Part shown: one piece after another, positions 1 through 6,865 of the stretch
Layout of the letters: each line of letters starts with the position of its first letter
Numbering within the stretch: the first letter of the stretch is position 1
From: an uncultured Pelagibacteraceae bacterium
GTDB lineage: Bacteria; Pseudomonadota; Alphaproteobacteria; Pelagibacterales; Pelagibacteraceae
Reading direction: 5' to 3'
NCBI GenBank assembly: GCA_902554135.1
Contig: CACDNJ010000020.1
Location: 1-9,501 of the forward strand
DNA length: 9,501 bases
The notes under the pieces: generated by a model
The model's database searches: none
Told to the model about the DNA's origin: nothing
What the model saw: the letters and a program-made list of their open reading frames with translations, nothing else
Made by a program: the position numbers and the translations under genes

Positions 1-825
1 AATAAGAATTCATTTGAAGAAACATATAAAAAACTTAGATACCTCAAATTATCTCCAGAAATTTTAATTGGAGAAAAAGCCCTGAATGAAGAATTTTTTA
101 AAAAAATTGACAATATAGAGAATGCTATTCTAGATGGAAAAAATTTTGATGATATAGCATCAGAGTATAAAGAAAAAATTAAGACCACAGGTTTTGTCAA
201 TTCAAAAAGAATGAAAAAAGATGGAAAAACTTTTGAATCTATAGACTCTAATTCTTTTAAAGAAATATTTAAAATTGAAGATAAAAATGCACCTAAATTT
301 ATCAATCACAATAATAATTATTATCTTGTTGAAATACTAGATTCAAAAAATGAATTACCTACTCTGGAAAATAAGGGACTAAAAGATTCTATAAAGACTC
401 AGCTAAAAGTTATTGATCAAATTGAAAGAATTGCAAAACTCATAAAAGATATTAATGATAAAAAATTTGTTGGGAATGATATGATAGAGCTTGCAAAAAA
501 AAATAATCTAACTGTTAACACCGTAACAATAAAAAATATTAACGATACTTCAAAATTTAGCCTTAAATTATTGAAAAGAATATATGAATTTGGTAACGGT
601 TCAATTTTTGTATTGCCGGGTGATAAAGAAAATTATTTGGTAACAATTGTTAATGAAAAAGATCCTAAGATTGACCTAGATTCAGATAACTATAAAAAAT
701 ATATGAAAAAAGCAAATGCACAATACATTGCAAAAATTTATAAATCTTATGATAGATACATAAATAAAAATTATAAAATTGATATAAAAAGCAATGTTCT
801 CAAACGAATAGAAAACTCATTTTAA
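1..825 (+). CDS. PpiD/SurA-like peptidyl-prolyl cis-trans isomerase, C-terminal part (5' end outside window)
   Basis: The frame is open from base 1 to the TAA at 823-825, giving 274 visible residues. The ATG at 211 is internal, because the coding pattern continues unbroken upstream of it, so the gene is cut by the window edge. The visible part has no signal peptide or membrane segment. It contains a parvulin-like stretch, with a helix around residues 37-58 (IENAILDGKNFDDIASEY), the usual PpiD form of 'ID-IE-ally a large hydrophilic GG-F-E-A'. A Lys-rich helical C-terminal half follows. Full-length members of this family are inner-membrane-anchored periplasmic chaperones that help outer-membrane proteins fold; that role is inferred here. 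A PPIase gene of this type commonly precedes trpE in alphaproteobacteria, which supports the call. Its stop codon overlaps the trpE start (TAATG), suggesting co-transcription and translational coupling. Low complexity leaves some doubt about the exact subfamily. Confidence 0.66.
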   Translation, partial: NKNSFEETYKKLRYLKLSPEILIGEKALNEEFFKKIDNIENAILDGKNFDDIASEYKEKIKTTGFVNSKRMKKDGKTFESIDSNSFKEIFKIEDKNAPKFINHNNNYYLVEILDSKNELPTLENKGLKDSIKTQLKVIDQIERIAKLIKDINDKKFVGNDMIELAKKNNLTVNTVTIKNINDTSKFSLKLLKRIYEFGNGSIFVLPGDKENYLVTIVNEKDPKIDLDSDNYKKYMKKANAQYIAKIYKSYDRYINKNYKIDIKSNVLKRIENSF

Positions 826-2285
826 TGAAATTAAGTACAAGTTTAGAAAATTTTAAAAGATTACATAAAAACAAACACAATCAAGCAATCTGCTATTCAC
901 AACATTGTAAAAATTATACTTTTATTGAAAATCTTTACAAGTTTATACTTTTTAAAAAGAACAGTTTTATATTTGAGTCAGTTGAAAAAGGAACTATTAG
1001 AGGTCGATATACAATAATAGGTTTTAATCCAGATAGAGTTTTCAATATAAAAAAAAATAAAATTATTGTAGATGATTTTAAAAAGAAGATAGTAATTAAA
1101 AAAAACGTACTTTTCTACTTAAACAATTTATTAAAAACATTTAAAGTGAAGGCTTCCAGTAGGCTGCCAAGAATGTCCTCCATGCTTGTTGGTTATTTTT
1201 CATATGACATTATACGTTTAATTGAAAAAATTCCTGATAGGTGCAAAGAAGATATAAATATACCTGATATAAGATTAATGAGGCCTAAAAATTTAGTTAT
1301 TTATGACAATGTAAAAAGAAAGATTTTTTATATAGAAAATATTTTTAAGGAGCAGAAAATAACTGATTATAAGATTGAGTATGAAAAAATCAAAAATACC
1401 TTTAATGAATTAAGTCATTATGGAAATATAGAAATTCCTAGTAACTTCCATAGAAGTAACAAAAAAATAAATGTAAAATCCAATATATCAAAATCTAAAT
1501 TCAGAAATATTGTATTGAAAGCAAAAAACTATATTAAAAAAGGAGATGTCTTTCAGGTTGTTTTAAGCCAAAGATTTCAGGCTTCAATTGATAAACCTCC
1601 CATAGAAATTTACAACACTCTAAGAATTTTGAACCCTTCTCCTTTTATGTTTTATTTTAATTACGAAGATTTTCAAGTTTTAGGGAGTAGCCCTGAAATC
1701 CTAGTGAGATTGGTAAATGGTGAGGTTACTATCAGGCCAATTGCTGGTACAAGACCTAGAGGCAAGGATAGTAAACAGGATAAAAAATTAACTCGTGAAC
1801 TACTAAACGATCCTAAAGAACTCGCAGAACATTTGATGCTTTTGGATCTTGGAAGAAATGACGTTGGAAAAGTATCTAAGATTAATAGTGTGAAAGTAAC
1901 AGAAAAATTCAAGGTAGAAAAATATTCCCATGTGATGCACATTGTTTCTAACGTTACAGGAAAATTAAGAAAAAATTTTTCCCTTTTTGAAACATTTTTA
2001 TCAGGTTTTCCAGCAGGAACTGTTAGTGGTGCGCCCAAAATAAGAGCCATGGAAATTATTGACGAATTAGAATCTTCAAAAAGAAAGCTTTATGCTGGTG
2101 GGATAGGTTATTTTACAGCAAATCAAGAATTTGATACCTGTATAACTTTAAGAACCGCTCTAATAAAAGATAAGAAAATTTATGTTCAAGCTGGTGCTGG
2201 AATAGTCGCTGATAGTAATCCTAAAAACGAATATAATGAAACAGCCAACAAAGCGAAAGCATTGCTCAAGGCAGCAATAAATTAA
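825..2285 (+). CDS. trpE: Anthranilate synthase component I (TrpE)
   Basis: The 486-residue protein has normal length for a stand-alone TrpE. With TrpG-supplied ammonia it converts chorismate to anthranilate in the cytoplasm, the first committed step of tryptophan synthesis. The N-terminal domain carries FESVEKG at residues 50-56, matching the LLES-type element that forms the tryptophan feedback site. The chorismate-binding domain shows NPSPFMFYF (270-278), GSSPEILVR (287-295), IRPIAGTRPRGK (303-314), the HLMLLDLGRNDVG stretch (336-348), FPAGTVSGAPKIRAMEI (395-411) and QAGAGIVADS (455-464). All main catalytic blocks are present. The ATG overlaps the upstream PPIase stop by one base. No clear Shine-Dalgarno sequence is visible, so translation probably depends on coupling. 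trpG follows with no gap. This is a separate TrpE, unlike the TrpE-TrpG fusions found in some Rhizobiales. No leader peptide or attenuator is visible directly upstream. Confidence 0.97.
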   Translation: MKLSTSLENFKRLHKNKHNQAICYSQHCKNYTFIENLYKFILFKKNSFIFESVEKGTIRGRYTIIGFNPDRVFNIKKNKIIVDDFKKKIVIKKNVLFYLNNLLKTFKVKASSRLPRMSSMLVGYFSYDIIRLIEKIPDRCKEDINIPDIRLMRPKNLVIYDNVKRKIFYIENIFKEQKITDYKIEYEKIKNTFNELSHYGNIEIPSNFHRSNKKINVKSNISKSKFRNIVLKAKNYIKKGDVFQVVLSQRFQASIDKPPIEIYNTLRILNPSPFMFYFNYEDFQVLGSSPEILVRLVNGEVTIRPIAGTRPRGKDSKQDKKLTRELLNDPKELAEHLMLLDLGRNDVGKVSKINSVKVTEKFKVEKYSHVMHIVSNVTGKLRKNFSLFETFLSGFPAGTVSGAPKIRAMEIIDELESSKRKLYAGGIGYFTANQEFDTCITLRTALIKDKKIYVQAGAGIVADSNPKNEYNETANKAKALLKAAIN

Positions 2286-2855
2286 ATGAAAACTTTATTA
2301 ATAGATAATTACGACAGTTTTACTTACAATCTTTATCACTATCTTCTATCTTTAAAATGTAAAGTTGAAGTTGTAAGAAACGACAAAATTAATTCAAAAG
2401 AAATTTTAAAAAGAAAGTATAAAAGAATTGTTATTTCTCCCGGTCCAGGCACTCCAAATCAAGCTGGAAACTGTCTAAAAATTGTAAAAAATCTCTCAAA
2501 AAAAATTCCAATTCTTGGTGTTTGTTTAGGCCATCAAGTTATTGGTCAAGCATTCGGTGCTAAAATAATAAATGCTAAAAAACTCATGCATGGAAAAACT
2601 AGCAAGATTTCTCATAACAAAATTGGAATTTTTAAAGGTTTAAAGAACAATCTTGTAGGAACTAGATATCACAGCCTAATAATTGATAGAAAAACATTAA
2701 ATAAAGATTTCATAATTACAGCTAAAACAAAAGATAGTGTAATAATGGGAATTATGCACAAAGAACACAATTTACACGGAGTACAATTCCACCCTGAAAG
2801 CATAAGCACAAAAGAAGGAATGAAATTAATTAAAAACTTTTTAAAATACAAATAA
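2286..2855 (+). CDS. trpG: Anthranilate synthase component II, glutamine amidotransferase (TrpG)
   Basis: The 189-residue class I glutamine amidotransferase hydrolyses glutamine and channels ammonia to TrpE. The start is typical (LLIDNYDSFTYNL, residues 4-16). The oxyanion segment is SPGPGTP (51-57), and the nucleophile Cys80 lies in GVCLGHQVIGQAFGA (78-92). HGKTSKI (102-108) and RYHSLII (127-133) follow, and the catalytic His169 and Glu171 lie in GVQFHPES (165-172). The triad is complete, so the protein should be active. The same family also includes PabA. The position between trpE and trpD says TrpG, but as in many bacteria it might serve both TrpE and PabB. The ATG directly follows the trpE TAA. 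The only purine-rich stretch (AAGG, 2268-2271) is too far upstream for a normal ribosome-binding site. Confidence 0.96.
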   Translation: MKTLLIDNYDSFTYNLYHYLLSLKCKVEVVRNDKINSKEILKRKYKRIVISPGPGTPNQAGNCLKIVKNLSKKIPILGVCLGHQVIGQAFGAKIINAKKLMHGKTSKISHNKIGIFKGLKNNLVGTRYHSLIIDRKTLNKDFIITAKTKDSVIMGIMHKEHNLHGVQFHPESISTKEGMKLIKNFLKYK

Positions 2856-2856
2856 A

Positions 2857-3849
2857 ATGGAAGAAGTTCTTAAAAAACTAAAAAATAAACAAAATCTAAA
2901 TTTTGAAGAAAGTAAATCTGCTTTTGAAAGCATGATGTCAGGCAAGGTTAAAGAACAAGACATTCATGCTTTTTTAACCTCTTCTTCTGTCAAAGGAGAA
3001 ACTTCAGATGAGATTGCAGGTGGAGTTTATGTTTTAAGAAATAAAGCTGCACAGGTAAATGTGCCTGATGACACAATAGATACCTGTGGTACTGGAGGAG
3101 ATGGAAAAAATACTTTAAACATCTCCACAGCAGCAGCATTATTATTATCTAGTTTTGGGATAAAAGTTGCTAAACATGGAAACAAATCTGTTTCTTCAAA
3201 ATGTGGTTCTGCTGATGTTTTAGAAAAATTAAATATCAATATAAATTTGGGTCCTAAAGAGGTGGAAACAAGCATAAGTAATAACAATTTTGGATTCATG
3301 TTTGCTCCAGGTTATCACTCGGCCATGAAGTACGTTGGTCCAGTTAGAAAAAAAATTGGAAAACGAACAATATTTAATTTAATTGGACCTTTAAGTAGCC
3401 CAGCAAAAGTAAAAAGACAAGTTGTTGGAGTTTTTGATAAAAAGTTGCTTAAGATTTTTGCTGAAGCACTTAAAAATTTGAATTTAAAAAAAGCATTAAT
3501 CGTTCATAGCCAAGATGGTCTTGATGAAATTTCTCCATACGCAAATACAGATATTGTCGAACTCACAGATGGAAAAATTAAAGAATTTGTTTTGAATCCA
3601 AAAGATTTAGGGATTAAATCAGGTAGTTTTGAAAACATTGTTGGAAAGGATCCTGAATACAATGGAGGAAAAATGAAGGAAATATTCGAAGGTAAAGATA
3701 ACGATTTTTCTGTTGCTGTCTGCCTTAATGCTGCTGCTGGTTTACTTGTGGCCGAAAAATCAAGATCTTTTAAAGATGGATACCAAGATTTAAGAAAACA
3801 TATTCTTTCAGGGAAAGTTATTAATCACATTTCAAAACTCGTGAAATGA
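2857..3849 (+). CDS. trpD: Anthranilate phosphoribosyltransferase (TrpD)
   Basis: The 330-residue protein transfers phosphoribose from PRPP to anthranilate, the second step of the pathway. It has the helical N-terminal domain (residues 1-65) and the PRPP-binding segment DTCGTGGDGKNTLNIS (75-90). KHGNKSVSSKCGSADVLE (106-123) follows, the diagnostic TrpD block. Arg164 in GPVRKKIG is the conserved anthranilate-contacting arginine. The acidic pair Asp223-Glu224 (GLDEIS) binds magnesium in the family. Length is normal and no key residue is missing. The start lies one base after the trpG stop, without an evident Shine-Dalgarno sequence, and the end overlaps trpC by four bases (ATGA), so it sits in the middle of a tightly coupled trpEGDC unit. 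The trpD-trpC pair is common in alphaproteobacteria. Confidence 0.97.
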   Translation: MEEVLKKLKNKQNLNFEESKSAFESMMSGKVKEQDIHAFLTSSSVKGETSDEIAGGVYVLRNKAAQVNVPDDTIDTCGTGGDGKNTLNISTAAALLLSSFGIKVAKHGNKSVSSKCGSADVLEKLNININLGPKEVETSISNNNFGFMFAPGYHSAMKYVGPVRKKIGKRTIFNLIGPLSSPAKVKRQVVGVFDKKLLKIFAEALKNLNLKKALIVHSQDGLDEISPYANTDIVELTDGKIKEFVLNPKDLGIKSGSFENIVGKDPEYNGGKMKEIFEGKDNDFSVAVCLNAAAGLLVAEKSRSFKDGYQDLRKHILSGKVINHISKLVK

Positions 3850-4640
3850 CCAATACTCTAGAAAAAATAATTACTGATAAAAAAAATAGTGTAGAAAAAT
3901 ACAAAAAATCTTTTACAATTGAAGATCTTAAAAAAAGAATATCTTCATATAAAAATTACTTAAATTTCAAAGATAAATTAAAGAAAAATCAAATCTCTGT
4001 TATTGCAGAAATAAAAAAAGCAAGTCCTTCTGCGGGGGTTATTGTCGAAAATTATGATCCTAAAACGATTGGAAAACAGTACTTGAATTCCGGAGCATCT
4101 TGTCTTTCCATTTTAACAGAAGAAAATTATTTTAAAGGAAAATTAGAACATATTAACGAAGTTAAAAGAGAAGTTAAATTGCCCGTTTTATGTAAGGATT
4201 TTTTCATAGATCCATATCAGGTTTATCTAGCTAAAGGTTTTGGTGCGGACGCTATTTTAATTATTCTAGCAGCTATTAATGAAGAAACTGCAAAAAAAAT
4301 ATATCGTGTTGCTGAAGAGCTAAATATAAGCACAATAGTAGAAGTACATACGGAAGAAGAAGCAAGGAAGGCACTTGTTTTTAAAAATGCAATAATTGGA
4401 ATTAATAATAGAAATCTTAAAACTCTCAAAACAGATATCAAAACAACTTATGATTTACACAAAATTTTGATTGAACATTCTGGTCCGCTTGTTTGTGAAA
4501 GTGGAATAAGGTCTGAAAAAGAAGTGGAAGAGATAGCAAAAAAAACAAAGATAAACAACTTCCTTATTGGAGAATCACTTCTCAAAGATCTAGATAAAAA
4601 CTCATCTCTATTAAAAAGAATTGTTCAAATAAACGCTTAG
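3846..4640 (+). CDS. trpC: Indole-3-glycerol phosphate synthase (TrpC)
   Basis: The 264-residue TIM-barrel enzyme closes the indole ring of carboxyphenylamino-deoxyribulose phosphate to give indole-3-glycerol phosphate. The expected catalytic residues are visible: Glu55 and Lys57 in VIAEIKKASPSAG (52-64), Lys117 in LPVLCKDFFIDPYQ (112-125), Glu166 in IVEVH (164-168), Asn187 in GINNRN (185-190) and Ser219 in CESGIRS (217-223). The phosphate-binding end is FLIGESLL (239-246). It is a single-function protein, not fused to TrpF. The ATG overlaps the trpD stop (ATGA). TrpF, TrpB and TrpA, needed to finish the pathway, are not in this window. In many alphaproteobacteria moaC and moeA follow trpC; here the next gene is lexA. 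Confidence 0.97.
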   Translation: MTNTLEKIITDKKNSVEKYKKSFTIEDLKKRISSYKNYLNFKDKLKKNQISVIAEIKKASPSAGVIVENYDPKTIGKQYLNSGASCLSILTEENYFKGKLEHINEVKREVKLPVLCKDFFIDPYQVYLAKGFGADAILIILAAINEETAKKIYRVAEELNISTIVEVHTEEEARKALVFKNAIIGINNRNLKTLKTDIKTTYDLHKILIEHSGPLVCESGIRSEKEVEEIAKKTKINNFLIGESLLKDLDKNSSLLKRIVQINA

Positions 4641-4662
4641 TTTAAGGCTAATTTGGCGTTGA

Positions 4663-4668
4663 TATTAT
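4663..4668 (+). promoter_or_regulatory. Candidate -10 element of the lexA promoter
   Basis: TATTAT lies just before the SOS box. A weak -35-like TTTAAG stands at 4641-4646, 16 bases away. Transcription would start around 4675, inside the operator, so bound LexA would block initiation. The sequence is AT-rich and such hexamers arise by chance; the placement next to the operator is the main support. Confidence 0.35.
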
Positions 4669-4672
4669 AGTA

Positions 4673-4687
4673 GAACTTTTGTAGAAC
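4673..4687 (+). promoter_or_regulatory. SOS box (LexA operator), GAAC-N7-GAAC
   Basis: GAAC at 4673-4676 and GAAC at 4684-4687 are separated by exactly seven bases. The direct repeat extends to GTAGAAC at 4670-4676 and 4681-4687, with an 11-base period, about one helical turn. GAAC-N7-GAAC (or its complement GTTC-N7-GTTC) is the known LexA target of alphaproteobacteria, unlike the palindromic CTGT-N8-ACAG of E. coli. The site lies 22 bases before the lexA start codon and implies autorepression relieved after DNA damage. gltX may share this control, as it follows 19 bases after lexA. Confidence 0.85.
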
Positions 4688-4710
4688 ATAGATGTACAGG
4701 ATTTGTTCTA
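4682..4710 (+). repeat. Inverted repeat TAGAACA / TGTTCTA ending on the lexA start codon
   Basis: TAGAACA (4682-4688) is exactly complementary to TGTTCTA (4704-4710), with a 15-base spacer. The left arm contains the second SOS half-site, and the right arm ends on the A of the lexA ATG. As DNA it offers a third GAAC/GTTC half-site in opposite orientation. As RNA it could form a hairpin with the AGGA ribosome-binding site in its loop. The repeat is directly visible; its function is unknown. Confidence 0.6.
4698..4701 (+). promoter_or_regulatory. Shine-Dalgarno sequence of lexA that fixes the start
   Basis: AGGA lies eight bases before the ATG at 4710. The upstream in-frame ATG at 4692 has no purine-rich stretch before it and falls only five bases after the SOS box, so 4710 is the better start. 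Confidence 0.6.
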
Positions 4711-5384
4711 TGCTTACAAAAAAACAAAAAAACTTATTACTCTTTATTAATAAGAAAATTAGATCGACTGGTGTGTCTCCCTCTTATGAGGAAATGAAAA
4801 ATTCACTCAACCTTAAGTCGAAATCTGGAATTCATCGGTTAATATCGGCATTAGAAGAAAGAGGTTTTATAAAAAGATTAGCTCACAAAGCAAGAGCTCT
4901 TGAAGTTGTTAAGTTGCCAGAAAATGCAAGTGCACATGATTTGTTTAATAGTTTCACTCCAAGTGTAATTAAAGGTGGATTAGATAAAAGCACCGGTAAG
5001 TCTAGTAAAGTTTCAGTTCTTGGTTCAATAGCTGCAGGAACTCCAATAGAGGCGATACAACAAGAAGTTGATAAGGTTAATTTGCCTGCTGACTTTAATA
5101 AAAATGATGATCACTTTGGATTAAGAGTAAAAGGAGACTCTATGATTGAAGCAGGAATTAATGACGGAGATACAGTTATAATTAAAAAAAGTTCAAATGC
5201 AGACAATGGTCAGATAGCGGTAGTTCTGATTGATAATGAAGAAGCAACTTTAAAAAGAATTAGAAAAAAAGGAAATACCATTGCTCTAGAGAGCGCTAAC
5301 AAGAAATACGGTACTAAAATATACGCAGCAAAAAGAATTAAGATTCAGGGAAAATTGGTTTCTTTATATAGAAACTTCAATTAA
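4710..5384 (+). CDS. lexA: SOS repressor and self-cleaving protease LexA
   Basis: With the ATG at 4710 the protein has 224 residues and begins [13 protein letters not shown], the usual LexA start. The longer form from 4692 would add six residues unlike the family and is less likely. The winged helix-turn-helix domain (residues 1-65) has the alphaproteobacterial-type [21 protein letters not shown] segment at 23-43, then ALEERGFI. The self-cleavage site is Ala109-Gly110 in [11 protein letters not shown] (103-113). Catalytic Ser144 is in [10 protein letters not shown] (140-149) and catalytic Lys182 in ATLKRI (179-184). The linker is longer than in E. coli LexA (202 residues), as expected for this class. 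It represses SOS genes and cleaves itself when RecA is activated by single-stranded DNA. An SOS box directly upstream indicates autorepression. The comEC gene often found after lexA in alphaproteobacteria is absent here, and gltX follows instead. Confidence 0.96.
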   Translation: MLTKKQKNLLLFINKKIRSTGVSPSYEEMKNSLNLKSKSGIHRLISALEERGFIKRLAHKARALEVVKLPENASAHDLFNSFTPSVIKGGLDKSTGKSSKVSVLGSIAAGTPIEAIQQEVDKVNLPADFNKNDDHFGLRVKGDSMIEAGINDGDTVIIKKSSNADNGQIAVVLIDNEEATLKRIRKKGNTIALESANKKYGTKIYAAKRIKIQGKLVSLYRNFN

Positions 5385-5403
5385 AATAGTTTAATTTCAA
5401 TTC

Positions 5404-6789
5404 ATGGCTTTTATTTGTAGGTTTGCACCCTCACCCACAGGACCTTTGCACATTGGTGGTGTTAGAACTGCATTGTTTAATTGGCTATTAGCTAAAAAAA
5501 ATAAAGGTAAATTTTATCTCAGAATTGAAGACACTGACAAAGAAAGATCAAAAGAAGAATTTAAAAAACAGATTATAGACTCTCTTGCTTGGATTGGAAT
5601 AAAACATAATGGTAAAGAATATATTCAATCTAAAAATATCAATAAACACAAAGAAATTGCTGAAGAACTTTTAAAAAAAGGTTTTGCATATAAATGTTAT
5701 TGCTCCGAAGAAGAAATTAAAGAGCAAAAAGAGAAATGTAAAAAACAAGGAATCCCTTATGTTTACAATAGAAAATGGAGAGACTCAAAAGATTTAAAAA
5801 TTCCAAAGAATGTTAAACCAGTAATTAGGTTTAAAAGTAAAATTTCTGGAAACTCAATTGTTAAAGATCTTGTTCAGGGAGAAGTTAACATTGCAAATTC
5901 AATTATAGAAGATTTTGTAATCTTAAGACAAGATGGTTCACCAACTTATCAATTATCTGCTGTGGTTGATGACCATTTAATGAAAATCACACATGTTATA
6001 AGAGGTGATGATCATAAAATAAATACTTTTAAACAAAAACAAATCTATGAAGCAATGAAGTGGAATATTCCTGAGTTTGCTCACATCCCTCTTATTCATA
6101 GCGAAAAGGGATCTAAACTCTCAAAAAGAGACAAGGCTTCAACTATAGATGATTATGTAAAGATCGGAATTTTATCAGATGCACTAAGGAATTATCTATT
6201 ACGTCTAGGATGGGCTCATAAAGATAAGGAAATCTTCACCCTAGATGAAAGTATTAAACTTTTTGATTTGAAAGGTGTTGGAAAATCTCCATCAAAGTTA
6301 GATATGTCTAGAATACTCTCTTTGAATGAACATTATATTAAACATATAGACGAAAAAGATTTGTTTAAATTTTTAAAAATTTATTCTCAAAAATTTAAGA
6401 AAAGCATTGATGCTTCCAAAGAAAATTTGCTTCTAAAATCTATGGGTTTTCTAAAAAACAAAGCAAAAACACTTGAGGATATCTACCAAAACTCACAGTA
6501 CATCCTCCAAGACAATATCCAAATTTCTCCTGAGGATTCCAAACTTTTAGATGCTCCTTCTAAAAATATTATAAAAGACTTTCTTAGCGAGTTTGAAAAA
6601 ATGTCAAAAATAACCAAAGAAAATCTTGAAAAAGCCGTGAATGGATTAATTGCTAAACACAAAACAAACTTTAAAGGTGTGGGTCAACCACTAAGAATTG
6701 TTTTAACGGGTTCTAGATTTGGTCCTGGTATTTACGATATCATTATTTCACTTAACAAAGATGTGGTTGTTAAAAGATTAAAAGGCTAG
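5404..6789 (+). CDS. gltX: Glutamyl-tRNA synthetase (GluRS)
   Basis: The 461-residue class I synthetase attaches glutamate to tRNA in the cytoplasm. The HIGH motif appears as HIGG (residues 16-19) in FAPSPTGPLHIGGVRTALFN, the KMSKS motif as KLSKR (238-242), and VIRGDDHKINT (198-208) is the usual acceptor-binding block. The C-terminal helical part recognises the anticodon and ends in a normal GQPLRIVLTG stretch (427-436). Cys98 and Cys100 keep the first half of the GluRS zinc site. The later Cys/His ligands of the E. coli form are not evident around 121-127 (YNRKWRD), so zinc binding is doubtful. Many alphaproteobacteria have two GltX copies, one of which may charge tRNA-Gln for later amidation; which type this is cannot be told from the window. 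The ATG at 5404 is the first after an in-frame stop (5392-5394), and no Shine-Dalgarno sequence is visible. Confidence 0.96.
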   Translation: MAFICRFAPSPTGPLHIGGVRTALFNWLLAKKNKGKFYLRIEDTDKERSKEEFKKQIIDSLAWIGIKHNGKEYIQSKNINKHKEIAEELLKKGFAYKCYCSEEEIKEQKEKCKKQGIPYVYNRKWRDSKDLKIPKNVKPVIRFKSKISGNSIVKDLVQGEVNIANSIIEDFVILRQDGSPTYQLSAVVDDHLMKITHVIRGDDHKINTFKQKQIYEAMKWNIPEFAHIPLIHSEKGSKLSKRDKASTIDDYVKIGILSDALRNYLLRLGWAHKDKEIFTLDESIKLFDLKGVGKSPSKLDMSRILSLNEHYIKHIDEKDLFKFLKIYSQKFKKSIDASKENLLLKSMGFLKNKAKTLEDIYQNSQYILQDNIQISPEDSKLLDAPSKNIIKDFLSEFEKMSKITKENLEKAVNGLIAKHKTNFKGVGQPLRIVLTGSRFGPGIYDIIISLNKDVVVKRLKG

Positions 6790-6796
6790 TATATTT

Positions 6797-6865
6797 TTAT
6801 TAGGGGTGTCTTTACAGACTGAGATTATACCCTAGAACCTGACCGGTAATTCAGTGAGGAAAAAA
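6797..6865 (+). promoter_or_regulatory. TPP riboswitch (THI element) controlling tenA translation
   Basis: The conserved blocks of the thiamin pyrophosphate aptamer are in order. P2 pairs GGGU (6804-6807) with ACCC (6829-6832). P3 is minimal, GUCU (6808-6811) with AGAC (6816-6819). CUGAGA (6819-6824) is the pyrimidine-binding signature, and GAACCUGA (6835-6842) is the J2/4-P4 signature. P4 pairs CCU (6838-6840) with AGG (6857-6859). P1 appears weak and A-U only. The Shine-Dalgarno sequence AGGA (6857-6860) is inside P4 and the ATG follows after four bases, so ligand binding should hide the ribosome-binding site directly. No terminator hairpin fits in the space, which points to translational control. 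The P5 arm is degenerate and the joining segments look one base shorter than usual (see findings). Confidence 0.88.

Noticed and set aside
211..825. A 204-residue protein starting at the ATG at 211
   Set aside because: The same frame is open and protein-like back to base 1, so this ATG is internal to a gene cut by the left edge.
1673..2050. Open minus-strand frame of 125 codons opposite trpE
   Set aside because: It mirrors the conserved TrpE catalytic region, has no family resemblance and lies wholly inside a certain gene.
4641..4672. Intrinsic terminator after trpC
   Set aside because: No stable GC stem followed by a T run; the short AT-rich gap is better explained by the lexA promoter and operator.
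4692..4709. Six-residue N-terminal extension of LexA from the ATG at 4692
   Set aside because: No ribosome-binding site, residues unlike the family, and too close to the operator; 4710 has AGGA at good spacing and the usual MLTKKQ start.
6790..6864. Transcription terminator within the riboswitch
   Set aside because: The aptamer runs to four bases before the ATG, leaving no space for a separate terminator stem and U tract.
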